DNA of 51,055 nt from Gnetum montanum (Eukaryota; Streptophyta; Gnetopsida; Gnetales; Gnetaceae): positions 829,524-880,578 of the forward strand of contig MNCI01016594.1 of NCBI GenBank assembly GCA_015680685.1. The letters are read 5' to 3'. Positions 21,421 to 32,060 of the stretch are shown here, piece by piece. Each line of letters starts with the position of its first letter. Position 1 is the first letter of the stretch. The translations under genes were made by a program, and so were the position numbers. A model generated the notes under the pieces. It had not been told where the DNA came from and searched no databases. It worked only from the letters and a program-made list of their open reading frames with translations.

Positions 21421-21718
21421 TAGTTTAAGGCCATCGCGGGCCGTCGTGTAACATTTGCGTAAGATACCAAGGAATTAGTTTTAGGCCATTGCGGGCCTTT
21501 GATAGTTTAAGGCCATTGCGGGCTGTCACTAGTTTTAGGCCGTTGCAGGCCATCATTAGTTTTAGGCCGTTGCAGGCCATCATTAGTTTTAGGCCGTTGC
21601 GGGCCATCACTAGTTTTAGGTTGTTGTGGGCCACTACTAGTTTAAGGCCGTTGCGGGCCACCACTAGTTTAAGGCCGTTGCGGGCCATCACTAGTTTAAG
21701 GCTGTTGCGGGCCCTCTG
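21421..21718. repeat. Tandem hairpin array 1, element G (10 units, 27 bp)
   Basis: One separated unit (21421) and nine contiguous 27-bp units from 21476 follow TAGTTTTA + GGCC + 6-nt loop (RTTGCG) + GGCC + ATCAC. The layout is the same as array 2 but with a different stem. The array lies between two converging 3' ends: the protease on the minus strand and the antisense gene on the plus strand. Because the period is a multiple of three, both strands stay open as 9-residue peptide repeats; this is probably a by-product. Confidence 0.9.
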
Positions 21719-21940
21719 CATAAGTCTGGAAGTATAATAGATAGTGTACATTTGTGCATAATTGAGCTAATGTGACTAATAGCAATCAAACGTGCATAAA
21801 TTGCGTAAAAATGATGGATGTAAAATAGAGTAATAAATAGTAAGCATAAATACATGTACACAGAAAACTGTCAATCAAATTTGATAAGCTTAAGCAGAAA
21901 ACTAGTGGAAGCGTAGCGATGCATGTAAATGCCATTCAGA
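21719..21940. other. Spacer between array 1 and protease end, element G
   Basis: About 220 bp, AT-rich, no coding match. It immediately follows the protease stop on the minus strand. Confidence 0.4.
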
Positions 21941-22790
21941 TCAATCGCTAATTTGCAATTGTTTCTTGATGGCCTTCACGTTTAGCGATGCGTAAGGACG
22001 TGGAGATTTGTGACCTGCCTCCTCCATGTCATCGTCCTGAAATGGCAAGTTGGCCCAAGCTAGACTGTTATCATTCGTTTCGGTTTGTTCAAGGATTTGG
22101 GGATAGGTCTGATCATTGGATGTTTCTATCTCCAAACCCCGTTCTTCTTCGATATTGTTGACAGTCCTAGGAGTGATTTCGTCACCGCGTATTACAACCT
22201 CTCCCCCTACGTAAGGTAGGTGTATTTCTTGGTGTATTGGTGACGAAACCATCCTCAGTTGGGCTAACCAAGACCTCCCTAGAATTAAGTTGAACCCGGG
22301 CATCTCCTCGATGACAAGGAATGTAGTGTTCGTTGGGAATTGATCCCCTGCCACAAATTCGATGCGCACCATCCCCTTGACCTGAACCCATGCTCTGTTG
22401 AACAACTTTACGCATGTTGTTGTTGTGGGACTAATGTGGTCGACCAGACCCAACTTATCCATGATGGGATAAGGAATGACATTTGTAGCTGCGCCATCGT
22501 CCACGTGCACCCTCTGGATTCGATATTGACCAACCCGGATGATGATAAATATGGGTTCAGTTGTCACTTGACCTTTCTCAGGATCATCTTTGATGGATTC
22601 ATCATGAAAGGTCAATGAGGTAGGTTTAGGTCGCTCAGCGTCGGAGGGAAACATGACAGTGTGTATCACTTCCTCCTCTACTGGTAAGCTTTCCTCCATA
22701 GGTATGGATGTCAGCATGCGGACCATGGCCTCACGGTGTTTTTGAAATGTCATGAGCAGGTCATAGAGGCTCAGCGTTGTATTTTTTTGT
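21941..22790 (-). pseudogene. Aspartic protease, C-terminal part of Gag-Pro, element G
   Basis: The active site reads VHVDDGAATNVIPY (about 22445-22490), where DDGA stands in place of the common DSG/DTG. The fold-closing signature FNLILGRSWL is at about 22265-22300. The 270-codon open segment 21941-22753 has no internal stop, the longest in the element. The protease is in the same reading frame as gag. The natural stop after KAIKKQLQISD leads into array 1 and not directly into reverse transcriptase, because the antisense block lies between. Confidence 0.82.
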
Positions 22791-25228
22791 TTCAGAGCCT
22801 GTTTGACCTACATAAACACGTTGAGAAGATCCCGTTCTTTACTGGCTTGTTTGTCCCCTCTGTCTTCTTCCATTCGCCCTAAGAGACGGATCTCCTTGGG
22901 CGGAACGGCGTCAGTCGGGGAGTTGTTCTTTTTCTTGCTGAAGGGAGGTGGCTGTGTTTCTACACCCTTGTCCTGCCCATGAGGTGTGGGTGAAGGTACA
23001 GAGGCCAGGGGCTTGGGCTTAGCGAAGCCTAGCATAAGGTGATTTTTTGCGTCATTACTAGACGCATCCCCTTCCTTTTGTTTATTAGGTGATGGTTGGT
23101 GATTTGTGTTAGACCCTTGCCCCTGTGTAAAAGGGGCAGCCGTTGATTTTGACACCTTGAAAATGAAAGGCACCTTAGGTGTGGGCGCCGACATAGCTGC
23201 GGCTTTACTGTTACTAGGAGGCTGAGTTAAATCTGGAGAAGGTGCCCGAATGATGAAGGGTGGCCTTAAGACACCACTAGCTACTGGTGAAAAGCTTGTC
23301 CCTCATGGTGAATTGGTAGGCATGCGTAAAACAAAAGGTTTTTTTGGCGGTACATTCCTTTCACTGTCCGTAGTCATCACGTTGATTGTGTAGGATGCGT
23401 TGTTTGCGTTCAACGGATCCTTGTACACGTGCAATGCTTGATTTTCCCGATGCCTTGGACTACTGCCGTCTAGTTTCAAAGAACCATTGTCAATCATGTT
23501 TTGAATGTCATCTTTCAATGCCCAGTAGTAATCTGTGTCGTGACCACACAACTGGTGGTAGTCACAGAAACGGTTCAGCCTGAAAGACCTCGGAACTGGT
23601 GGTTCGTCAGGTAGGGCTAAAGAAGGATTCTTCAGCAGTTCACAATGACGCCTGTGACGCTTCAGAGCTTCCTCGGATATCTTCTTAGTCTGAATGTATC
23701 CTACCCCTAATAGTTGCTTGAATAGTTTCGAATGTTTTACAGGGAGGGTTGTATACTTTGAGCGGTCTTTACGCTCAAAGTTTGGTTTTGGCTAGGGGGG
23801 CTTTTCAGCGATAGATGTGTCTTGGCTGGTGCTGCTCGTACTAGCCGTGGTCTCAGGTGATGCCGTAGGTGCCTTCTTGTTATTGTTCTTAGCGCCTTCA
23901 GCTAGCGCAGCTACCATCATTGTTGTTGTTTTACCTTTATCCTTGCCCTTGTTGTTAGCGTTTTTATAGGCGACATACGCCGGGTTTTTGCTAGCCTCTG
24001 CAGTATCTTGGATGCTTTTAGTCTGGGTGAAGGCCTGATGTAAGGAGCTAGGGGAAAGGTAGTACAACTTAGACTTGATGAAGTCATTGAATGCTCCCTT
24101 GAAGATGGCCAGCAAATGGGCCTCCACGATTGGCTCATAGATTTCATTCAAAGTAGCACTCCATCGCTGTATGAACTTTTGGACTGGTTCGAGCAGGTCT
24201 TGTTTCACTCCCATAAGCTGATCTAATGTGGCCTCCGGCTTTAGGTTTTATTTAAAGTGAGTCACGAACTATGTCAGGAGCTCTTCCAAGGTTAAGATGG
24301 AAGAGCGAGGGAGGGCTCGATACCAATCCAAAGCTTTCCCTGCCAGAGACATCACAAAGACACAGATGATTGTGTGAGGCCACTGCTGTAACAACAAAGA
24401 TTCGGATCTGAAGGTGACCAGGTGAGCGTTGGGATCTCCCTCCCCATTATATTTAGTGAAATGGGGTAAGGACATCCCAGGGGGCAACGATAGCATGGGG
24501 ACTGCTGGACTAATAGGATCATCTTGATAGAAATCCATGATCTGTATAGTGTCTAAGCTAGTGGCCTTAAGGCATCTAACCTCCTCAGTGAGGGCCTGAA
24601 TGAGTAAGAAAGCTTGATCTAAGCCTGTTGATGAAGATGTTTGCATAGGAGGAATAGGGGGTTGAACTAGGAGAGTGGTGCCAGGGAGTGGAAATGGAGG
24701 AATGACTTGGCTGGTAGATGGTGCGGTGGGGATCCCTGCAGACAGGGGTGCCTGTGAGGACCACCACCCACCGATTTGAGAAGAGAGATTAGTCGCCGTC
24801 GATTGTGTAGTGTAGGAATGATAAGGATATTGTGGGATGATCTGCAGAACATGCGTTGTGGATGCAACCAAGGGTTGCACACCATATACCGTAGACTGGT
24901 TATGTTGTGCCACGGGGATGATCCACTGACTCGTGGTGGGTTGTTGGACGGATGTCTGTGGCTGAACGACAGCTGTGGTCTATTGGCTTGGAGGGGGCGA
25001 CAATGATAGAGTTTGCACCGAATTTTGCACCGGGTGGGTTGTAAACATGGCTTGGGGTTGGATCTGAGGGATGAAATGAGGCGCAGTGGATGTAGGGACC
25101 ACCGACGGAATGCTGATTACCCGTGGTGATGAAACCGCCCTCATGTTATTTTGGGGTATTTGCACTTGCAGCCCAAATGACTGCGTAGTGGCTTGCGGAA
25201 TGATAGGAATGTGAGTTTGTGTGGTCAT
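22791..25228 (-). pseudogene. Gag, element G (same frame as protease)
   Basis: The start is taken at the minus-strand ATG 25228 (MTTQTHIPIIPQ). A Pro/Gln/Ser-rich N-terminal region (24600-25228) precedes the capsid core (SLPHFTKYNGEGDPNAH, about 24420-24470, and GKALDWYRALPRSS, about 24300-24340). A Lys/Thr-rich linker and a Tat-type finger FCDYHQLCGHDTDYY (about 23525-23570) follow, in which the last Cys is Tyr. A second Pro-rich region leads to the protease. From 25228 to 21941 there is one reading frame with about six stop codons and no frameshift that I can see, so decay has been by point mutation only. Confidence 0.85.
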
Positions 25229-25974
25229 GGTGGGATTAAGATGGACAGCTTCTTTGGTGAGAGGGAATAAGGGATTTATGTAGGTATGCGGGCTCAGAGT
25301 ATGGTATGAATGTTTAGACTAGGCTGCGAATTCATCATCTTCTTCCTCCCCGTTCTGAGGTTCCAGCATAGACCGTGTAGCCTAACTCCTAGCCATGACC
25401 AATTGTGTTATGATTTCATGGTAATGTTCTGTCAGGGGGATGATGTCGTAGGCGGTTGGGGTGAAATCTTGACCCCCTCTGTGGATCAGCTCAAAATTTT
25501 GTTTCGCCTCGATTTCGGCTCAGCTAAGGGTAAGCTTTACCTGGATCTTGACGCAGATGAAGTTATATTTCTCAGGGGTCACGATGGTAAATACGGGGTC
25601 TTTACCCTGCAGTCTCAATGACCGACGTGACGGTCCTTGAGGTCCTATAACACTAGAAGCTGGTCAGGTGAGGACGATGGGATTCACAGATGTGGCACCC
25701 GAGTCAGTCGTGATCATTGTAGCTATGGTGGTGTATGCAGAATCCATTGGTCAAGTAGATTAATGGCAATAAGTGACTGGATCTAAAAGGCAATCGACAA
25801 AGAAGATCTCGATTAGACTTTCTACCTTGTAGGATTCCAAAGGAGTCATTACTGTGACTAATCTACACCGCACGATTTTTGTAAACTTCCCTAGAGGTAT
25901 TACGTTTACGTTTTGGCAACACGGGTACAGATCGCTTATAGGGCTACCCGTAAAAATACGAATTGGAGCCTAGG
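25229..25974 (-). other. 5' untranslated leader of element G
   Basis: About 750 bp between the primer site and the gag ATG. No recognised protein. Long leaders are common in Tat/Ogre elements. Confidence 0.6.
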
Positions 25975-25991
25975 CCCTCCTTCTAGCGCCA
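25975..25991 (-). other. Primer-binding site, element G
   Basis: The minus strand reads TGGCGCTAGAAGGAGGG, six bases (GTTTTC) after the LTR end. The TGG start fits a tRNA 3' CCA. I could not assign the tRNA with confidence; it is not the tRNA-Asp type seen in element A. Confidence 0.65.
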
Positions 25992-26738
25992 GAAAACTGT
26001 AACGATGGAAAATGTCGGTAGCTGGAAAATACCAAACAAAATCCGTATACACAGTTTTAACCACGGATCCGTGCGAGGGCTGTGCTGGAGAAAACGAATC
26101 CGCAGTGCCCTAAACGGTCTTGTCGATCAGACAGGGACTTACTTAATCAGTAAATTGACAAAGATTATAGGTGTTTCATGGAATGATTTGATTCGATAAA
26201 TCGTGAAAAGAGAGGAAAATGATGTAGATAAATTGCAATAATGACAACGTTAATACGACAAAGGGAATCAGATTTAAGAGAAATGCATGACTTCAAGATC
26301 TGTACTCTGACTCGAAAAAACGAGTATTTTGTATACAAAGTTATAATGGGAAGACTCCGATTATCTTGTACAAAACATACACAAAATAATAAGAAAAACT
26401 GTTTAACAAGGAGTGCAGAATGGAGCTCAGTCTACCTTGTAAGCCAAAGATGGAGTGCAAGGAAGGTCAAGCTCAGATGTCTATCAATCAACTGTGTCTG
26501 ATCAATAGATCTTGCCAGCCGCACCAGATGATCTCTTTATCTCTGATCTATCTTCTTCGCTTTGGGTAATCTCTACTCAAGATCACTAAGGATCACTGAT
26601 GGGGGAACTGTATTTTCGCCAAAAGGTATGATCGCTCCTGCTGCCAATGCTTGAAAAATGTCTCTTGTTTCTGTCAAGGATGATAACTGCCAAAAGTTGA
26701 AGATGCCAGCCGCCCCTTTTTTTTCTTCACCAACTGGA

Positions 26739-26748
26739 GTATTTATAG
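26739..26748 (-). promoter_or_regulatory. TATA box in 5' LTR of element G
   Basis: CTATAAATAC on the minus strand. This is the copy that would drive element transcription leftward through gag and pol. Confidence 0.6.
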
Positions 26749-26846
26749 GTTCGACAACATGTGGAAAGGGCACGGCCTTAATGACACATGTCTTGAACCT
26801 GCAAAACACCGTTGACTTGACCATCTTTATGTTGAAACTCGTGATT

Positions 26847-26878
26847 ACGCACAATACGCTCATCTGCGTATTGTGCGT
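26847..26878. repeat. Perfect 12-bp inverted repeat in U3, element G
   Basis: ACGCACAATACG (26847-26858), 8-bp loop, CGTATTGTGCGT (26867-26878). It lies about 100 bp upstream of the TATA box on the minus strand. Confidence 0.75.
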
Positions 26879-27491
26879 ATGAATAATAGATGTGCATCTG
26901 GCATTGTCCTAGCTAATCCTGGGCTACATTACGCTCGTTTGCGTTGTGTCGCATGCAAGAGCATAACAAAGCATGAAAATAATGGACTCAAGCTATTTTA
27001 TGCTCATTTACGCCGCCAAGCGTAGTGAAGTGTAAACAATGAGCGTAAGGCGATCAATCTGCAAAAAGAAAGGAGCCGATCTGTTGTGCCTCCTTGGACT
27101 TTGCCTTTGACCTTTTTGAAGCTCATTACGCATGCTTTGCGTAAGAGAGCATAAATTCGACCCTGGACAAAAGACTTAGCAGAATATGCGAGAAGTCGCA
27201 TATTACGCTGCTTAGGCCTTAAGCTTTACCAAATCTGCTGAAGTAAGTTACCTCCTGATGTCAGACTATGTTAAGTAGAATTATGCTAAGCGTCATTACG
27301 CTATGTTGCGTAATGTAGCGTAAAGACAGAAAGCATAGTAAAATTGAAATTTGTAAGGAACTTGGAGACTTGATGCCGGGCGCTGTTTCACCTTGCTTTG
27401 TCTTGTTCTACCTTCTGGAATTCTGTCACAAACGTTTGCCTGAATCGTGAATCTTCACCTGAGGTTGATTCACAATTTCCACAGTGTTTCA

Positions 27492-27496
27492 CCATC
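27492..27496. repeat. Right target-site duplication of element G (CCATC)
   Basis: Exact copy of 10108-10112. Confidence 0.92.
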
Positions 27497-28545
27497 CTTA
27501 GTCTAGATCAAAACCAATCTCGTTTAGTGACTTCGCATCACCACTCCAAGACTAATCCACATCCCCTTCCCCGAGACACAAGAGTGCTTCCACAAAACAA
27601 CCACCGTTCCATAAAGAGAAGAAAAAAGAAGTAGGAAGTGAGAGAGGGCCTTAGTTAGAGGGGACCTTCAGGCATGGGTGCATGTATTTCTAGTCCCATA
27701 AACAATGCTTGTAGCCCATTTATCTTTCTAAGGAGTGTGCTTTGAATTTTTATCATTTTTTTCTTTTTTTTTTGTTTTGTATTTTTTTGGATGGGAATCG
27801 CACCATGAAAAGACTTTATTTGACTTCCTATTTAGTGGTCCAAATGGAATGATTAGAAGTCTGTAAAAACACTCAAGCACTCAAGTAAGTAGAAAAGTAC
27901 AAAGAGTATTGGGTCCCCTTGAAGTCACATCCTATTCAAACCTTTGAATCCTTTCTAATTCCATAAATTGCCAAGGTCACAAATTTATTAAAAGATGATT
28001 TAATGAAAGGGACCTCAAACTTCTAGAATAAGGAAAACCATAGAGTTTGTGGATGGGTGGATTTCATGGACTTATTGCCTATTCCATGAAAAAGAAACCA
28101 TGATTGAGCTATTGATACAAAAATTCAAAAATAGAAACCAGACAATAGTAAATCAATCGTTATGTACAAAACACCATTAGTAGTAGCTACAACACCATTA
28201 TGTTCTATTGGCAATAAAGCACTTTTATTAGCAAAAATTTGAAAACCACACTTAAACAAAATAAAATAGGGTATAGAAGAAAGTGTGAAATATCCAATAG
28301 AGATTTAAACATACTAATGATGGTGTAGAACAAAAAATGGTGTAAAATGAAAAAAATTTAAAATAATCAATAAGTTGTAAAAAAAATATATTGCAAAATC
28401 AAAAATGTGGAAAAGAAAAAATAGAAAAAATAAAGAGCCATATGGATGATTAACATGGATGGCCATCACCCCCACAACTGTGTTGAAAAGAAGAGATCCA
28501 AAAAATTGAACATGGTTGTCCATTCATAGAGGTAGTTTTCGCACT
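27497..28545 (-). other. Non-coding spacer downstream of pol, element B (part 2)
   Basis: No supported gene. It aligns with element C about 42500-43430 (e.g. GGGCCTTAGTTAGAGG at about 27648 and 42667; AAGGRGTGTGCTTTGAATT at about 27730 and 42738). Poly-T and A-rich runs occur at 27750-27790 and 28330-28440. Confidence 0.65.
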
Positions 28546-29690
28546 GGCTTGTCTTGGTTCTAGGAAATGCTTCAGTTGTTGGTTGTTGATCAACTACTTT
28601 TTACTTGGGATTTTAGGTTTGTATATGGTCATGGCTTCAGAAGAAAATTTTTCAGCAATTACATAAGGTCCTTTCCACAATGTTTGGAATTTTTTTTCTA
28701 AGGCACATGTGTGGGATTCCAATAAAGAACCTTATCTCCCAATTGGAATTTCATTTTTGTATTCTTTGGTCATATCATTGCTTGTTGAATGCCTTGTGCA
28801 CTTCATTCAAAGATAGGGCCACCAATCATTTTTCTTCTAACATGTTGAGGTTGATTAGTTTTTTTTTTTGTGCTAGGCTTAGGTCAAGATTCAAGTCACA
28901 TGCTATTGAGAGTGTATGGAGCTCATATTGAATTGAGAGCATTGAAAGTTTTCCATACATTAGCTCATAGGGAGAGTAGCCAATAGGGAGTTTCCATGTT
29001 GAGCATTAGGCCCATAGGGCATCATTGAGTTTTGTGATCCAATCTCTCCTATATTTGCTTATGGTTCTTATTAGGATCTATGTGATCTCCTAGTTAGTTA
29101 CCTCTGCTTGACTATTGGCTTGGGGGGTGATAGGGTATTATTACTTTATGTTCAACCCCCAAGCGTTGCATTAGCTTTCTAAAAGTGGCACCTATAAAAT
29201 GAGTTTCATTGTCAGAAATCAATGCATGTGGCACCCCAAACCTATTTATAACATGTTCTTGTATAAATCTAGTAGTAGTGGATGATGTATAATTAGTGAT
29301 GACTATTTTTTTGCTCATTTTGTGTAGTAGTTGACTGCTACGATGATATAAGCCTTTCCATTGGACATGGATGTGATGGGACTCATGAAGTCAATGGACC
29401 ATATGTTAAAAGGCTCCAGTGGTTGAATCCACTAGTGAGGACCTTCCATTCGAGTGGTTATCCCATCATCTTGTTGAAAAAATTCACAAGATCAAACAAA
29501 CTAGTGGGCATCCCTAAATATTGTAGGCCAATAGTATTCTATCATCAAGATTTTTATGGCCATTCATCTCCCTACATAGTGGCCTTTGTAAGGTCCTTTG
29601 TGAGCATCCTGGAGAATGCGTAGTTAATCTTCATTAGGGACATACCAATGAATCAAGCCATTGGTGCATATCTTGTAGAGGTATTCATTG
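28546..29690 (-). pseudogene. Integrase, element B
   Basis: The core reads INRFGVPHALISDNETHF (second catalytic Asp, about 29190-29250). The catalytic Glu context QAEVTN is retained near 29100 but in another frame, because an extra base in a C run breaks the frame after YHPP. The C-terminal domain, with heavy decay, extends to about 28550, and the Cys pair region and N-domain lie near 29450-29630. It aligns throughout with element C 43435-44540. Confidence 0.78.
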
Positions 29691-29694
29691 ATTT

Positions 29695-31530
29695 TCATGA
29701 AGTATTTGGCTTGATGAAGAAATTTTTGCTTCCTTCTAATGTCAAGATCTTGTGGAATTTTTTGAGTAAGAAGGTAAGTGAGGATGTCATTGTACCATTT
29801 TTTTCTATGGGAACTTGGTCATTTATTGTTCCTATAAAGAGGAGTTCATCTGAAAATTGATCAGAGAGTAAACTCTCCTTCTCTTTGTTATCCCATCTTA
29901 ATCGAGAGAGGTGGTCAGTGATCACATTCTCAATCCCTTTTCGATCTACCATCATGAGATCGAATTCTTGCAAGATCATGAGCTACCGTATGATATGAGG
30001 GCTCACCTTCTACTTATTCATCATGAAGTGGATGACACTATGGTTTGTGTGCACAAATAATTTATAGCCAAGTACATACTCCCTAAATTTGTTAAGAGCA
30101 TACACCACTACCATTAGTTCTTTTTGAGTTGTGGTGTAATTCAACTGTGCACCCACAATGTTTTGGCTTGTGTAGTGGATGTAATATAGACATTTTTTAT
30201 CATCCAACAACATAAGCATAGATCCCAAAGCATAATTAGATGTGTCCATCATTATGTGAAATGGTTTGGACCAGTCTAGTGCCCATAGAATTGGAGTTTC
30301 TACAAGTTTTTCCTTCAACTATCGGAATGCATGTTCACATTCCTTGGTCTAGATGAACGAAGTATCTTTCTTCATTTGCTCAACCAATAGCTTTGTGATC
30401 TTAGAGAAATTCTCTATGAATCGCTAGTAGTAGCCAGTATGTCCAAGGAATGATTTGACATCTTTGACTATCTTTAGTTGGTGTGTAATTTCTTAGATGA
30501 TCCTTATCTTTTCTGGGTCTACCTCAATCCCTTGTTGTGAAATTTAGTACCCTAACACAATGTCTTATTAGACCATGAGGTGACTTTTTTGCTAGTTGAG
30601 TTACAAATTTGTTTCCATAGATCCTTTTAGTATTTTCTTACAGTGATCCAAGGCTTGCTCAAACATAGCTCCATAGGTGGAGAAGTCATCCATGAAGACT
30701 TCCACACCACTATCAGTTTGCTGTTGGAAAATACTAAGGACTAGGTCTTGAAATGTTGCAGGGGCATTGTGCAGACCGAATGACATCTTATAATATGCAA
30801 ACTTTTGAATATTGTCTTGGCTTGATCTTATGGTGTAATTTGGCTTTGGTTATAGCCACTATAACCATCCAAGAAGCTATAATAGAAATGTCCAGGTATG
30901 GTGTCCAACACTTGATCCACAAATGGTAATGCAAAATGATCTTTAAATGTTGCCATATTCAACAACTTGAAGTTGATGAAAACCTATCACTTGCCATCTT
31001 TCTTTGGCACAATTACAAGTGGGCTAACCCACTCACTAGCCATAGTGGGATAGATGAGCCTTTCCTTGAGGAGTTGCTCTATTTCCTCCTTGATGAGTTG
31101 CTTCAATTTTGGGTTCAGCCACCTCTATGGCTACCTTCTTAGCTTCATGGTCAAGTCAGTGTAAATGCAATGTTGGCAGATCCTTGGATCAATTCTTGTT
31201 AGCATGGGATATGACAAAGTAAAGGCTATTGGCCATTTGTTAACCACCTTTAATAGCTTTTTTTTTAGGAGCATGTTTGGCATTAATTATGGTTGATTTA
31301 CCATTATTTAAAAATGCATATTCCATGTTAGCTAGTAGAGTTTTAAGAATTAGGGGCTCCTGCTCGAAGTTATCAAGGATTTCCCAACTCTCCCCAATAG
31401 GTATAATCATCTTCATCATTAAAGAGTTGGTGATGAACTTTCTCAAGTTCATCCATACTTTCAATGTAAGCACATGTTAGGATCCTTGTTGGTTTCATGC
31501 ATAATGTGCTACAATATGAGTCAGCTATCA
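29695..31530 (-). pseudogene. Reverse transcriptase and RNase H, element B
   Basis: RNase H (30010-30318) reads MMDTSNYALGSML, TTQKELMVVVYAL and VHTNHSVIHF; the first acidic position is kept, but TEKEL-type Glu context is TQKEL and HTDH is HTNH, so the last Asp is lost. The reverse-transcriptase active site is VEVFMDDFSTYG (30672-30705). The upstream palm is frame-broken near 30790-31000. The N-terminal linker NLRKFITN...EQEPLILKTL is at 31240-31473. Several stops and frame changes are present. Confidence 0.8.
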
Positions 31531-31546
31531 ACCATGAGGTGCCCTC

Positions 31547-32060
31547 CTATTTTGTGGCTGGTGCATATAGACACCTTTGAATATCTATTTCTTGTGCACA
31601 TTGATTGCATACTTTGATGTGTGTACTTTTGATGGACCAAATATTTTGCACACAATTGCACCCATTATCGTTGTACGTAATGCATGGAATATACTTCTTC
31701 TCTAACTTTCCAAATTCATTTTCCTTGGATATTTCCAAGGAGAGTTCCATTATGCCCATACGTGCATCGACTGTACTTGACCAAGCCCTTCCCATAATGA
31801 TGGGGAAGTGACCTTTGCAATTTTTAACCTTGATCACCAGAAAATAAATAGCATAGGACCACCCACTAACTATGGTCACAATGTCCTCCACTAATCCTAG
31901 AGGAATAGTAATTGATTGGTCTACCAATTCTAAATGGATGTTGCTTTGCTTGAGAGATGGTAGGTTCCAGGCCTTGTACATGTCATAAGAGATGAGATTG
32001 ATACTGAAACCAGAATTAAGAAGAGCCTTTCATGGCTCATGTTTAGTAATCTATAGGTAA
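31547..32060 (-). pseudogene. Aspartic protease, element B (catalytic Asp lost)
   Basis: The C-terminal half is open from 31981 leftward: SITIPLGLVEDIV, FPIIMGRAWSST and the Cys-rich tail KVCNQCAQEIDIQRC. The active site just upstream reads LLNSGFS where family members A and C read LLDSGSG, so the catalytic Asp is Asn (a G-to-A change). A stop codon precedes it by four codons. Confidence 0.8.

Larger units (their letters stand above)
10113..27491 (-). mobile_element. Element G: complete ~17.4 kb Tat/Ogre-like retrotransposon carrying an antisense spliced gene
   Basis: Two LTRs (10113-11654 and 25998-27491), a primer-binding site (25975-25991), a polypurine tract (11655-11669) and a CCATC target duplication define the element. 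Gag-protease and pol are on the minus strand. YVDDIVVKS in reverse transcriptase, a second RNase H domain (YFNGAS...NNVVEYEGLL), a CDYH...GHDT gag finger and the large size place it in the Tat group, nearest Ogre-type elements. Between protease and reverse transcriptase lies a roughly 5 kb block on the plus strand holding a spliced gene. Tandem hairpin arrays follow pol and the protease. It interrupts element B. Confidence 0.93.
25998..27491 (-). repeat. 5' LTR of element G
   Basis: Begins TGTAACGATGG, ends CACAGTGTTTCA on the plus strand, and matches the left LTR at 10113-11654. It lacks the 47-bp segment present in that copy. The TATA box is at 26739-26748. Confidence 0.94.

Noticed and set aside
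22182-22618. Overlapping frames within the G protease
   Set aside because: Shadows of the 270-codon protease segment that carries DDGA and ILGRSWL.
27745-27792. Poly-T run as the tail of a reverse-strand LINE or SINE
   Set aside because: No adjoining LINE or SINE sequence; the region aligns with the T-rich spacer of element C.
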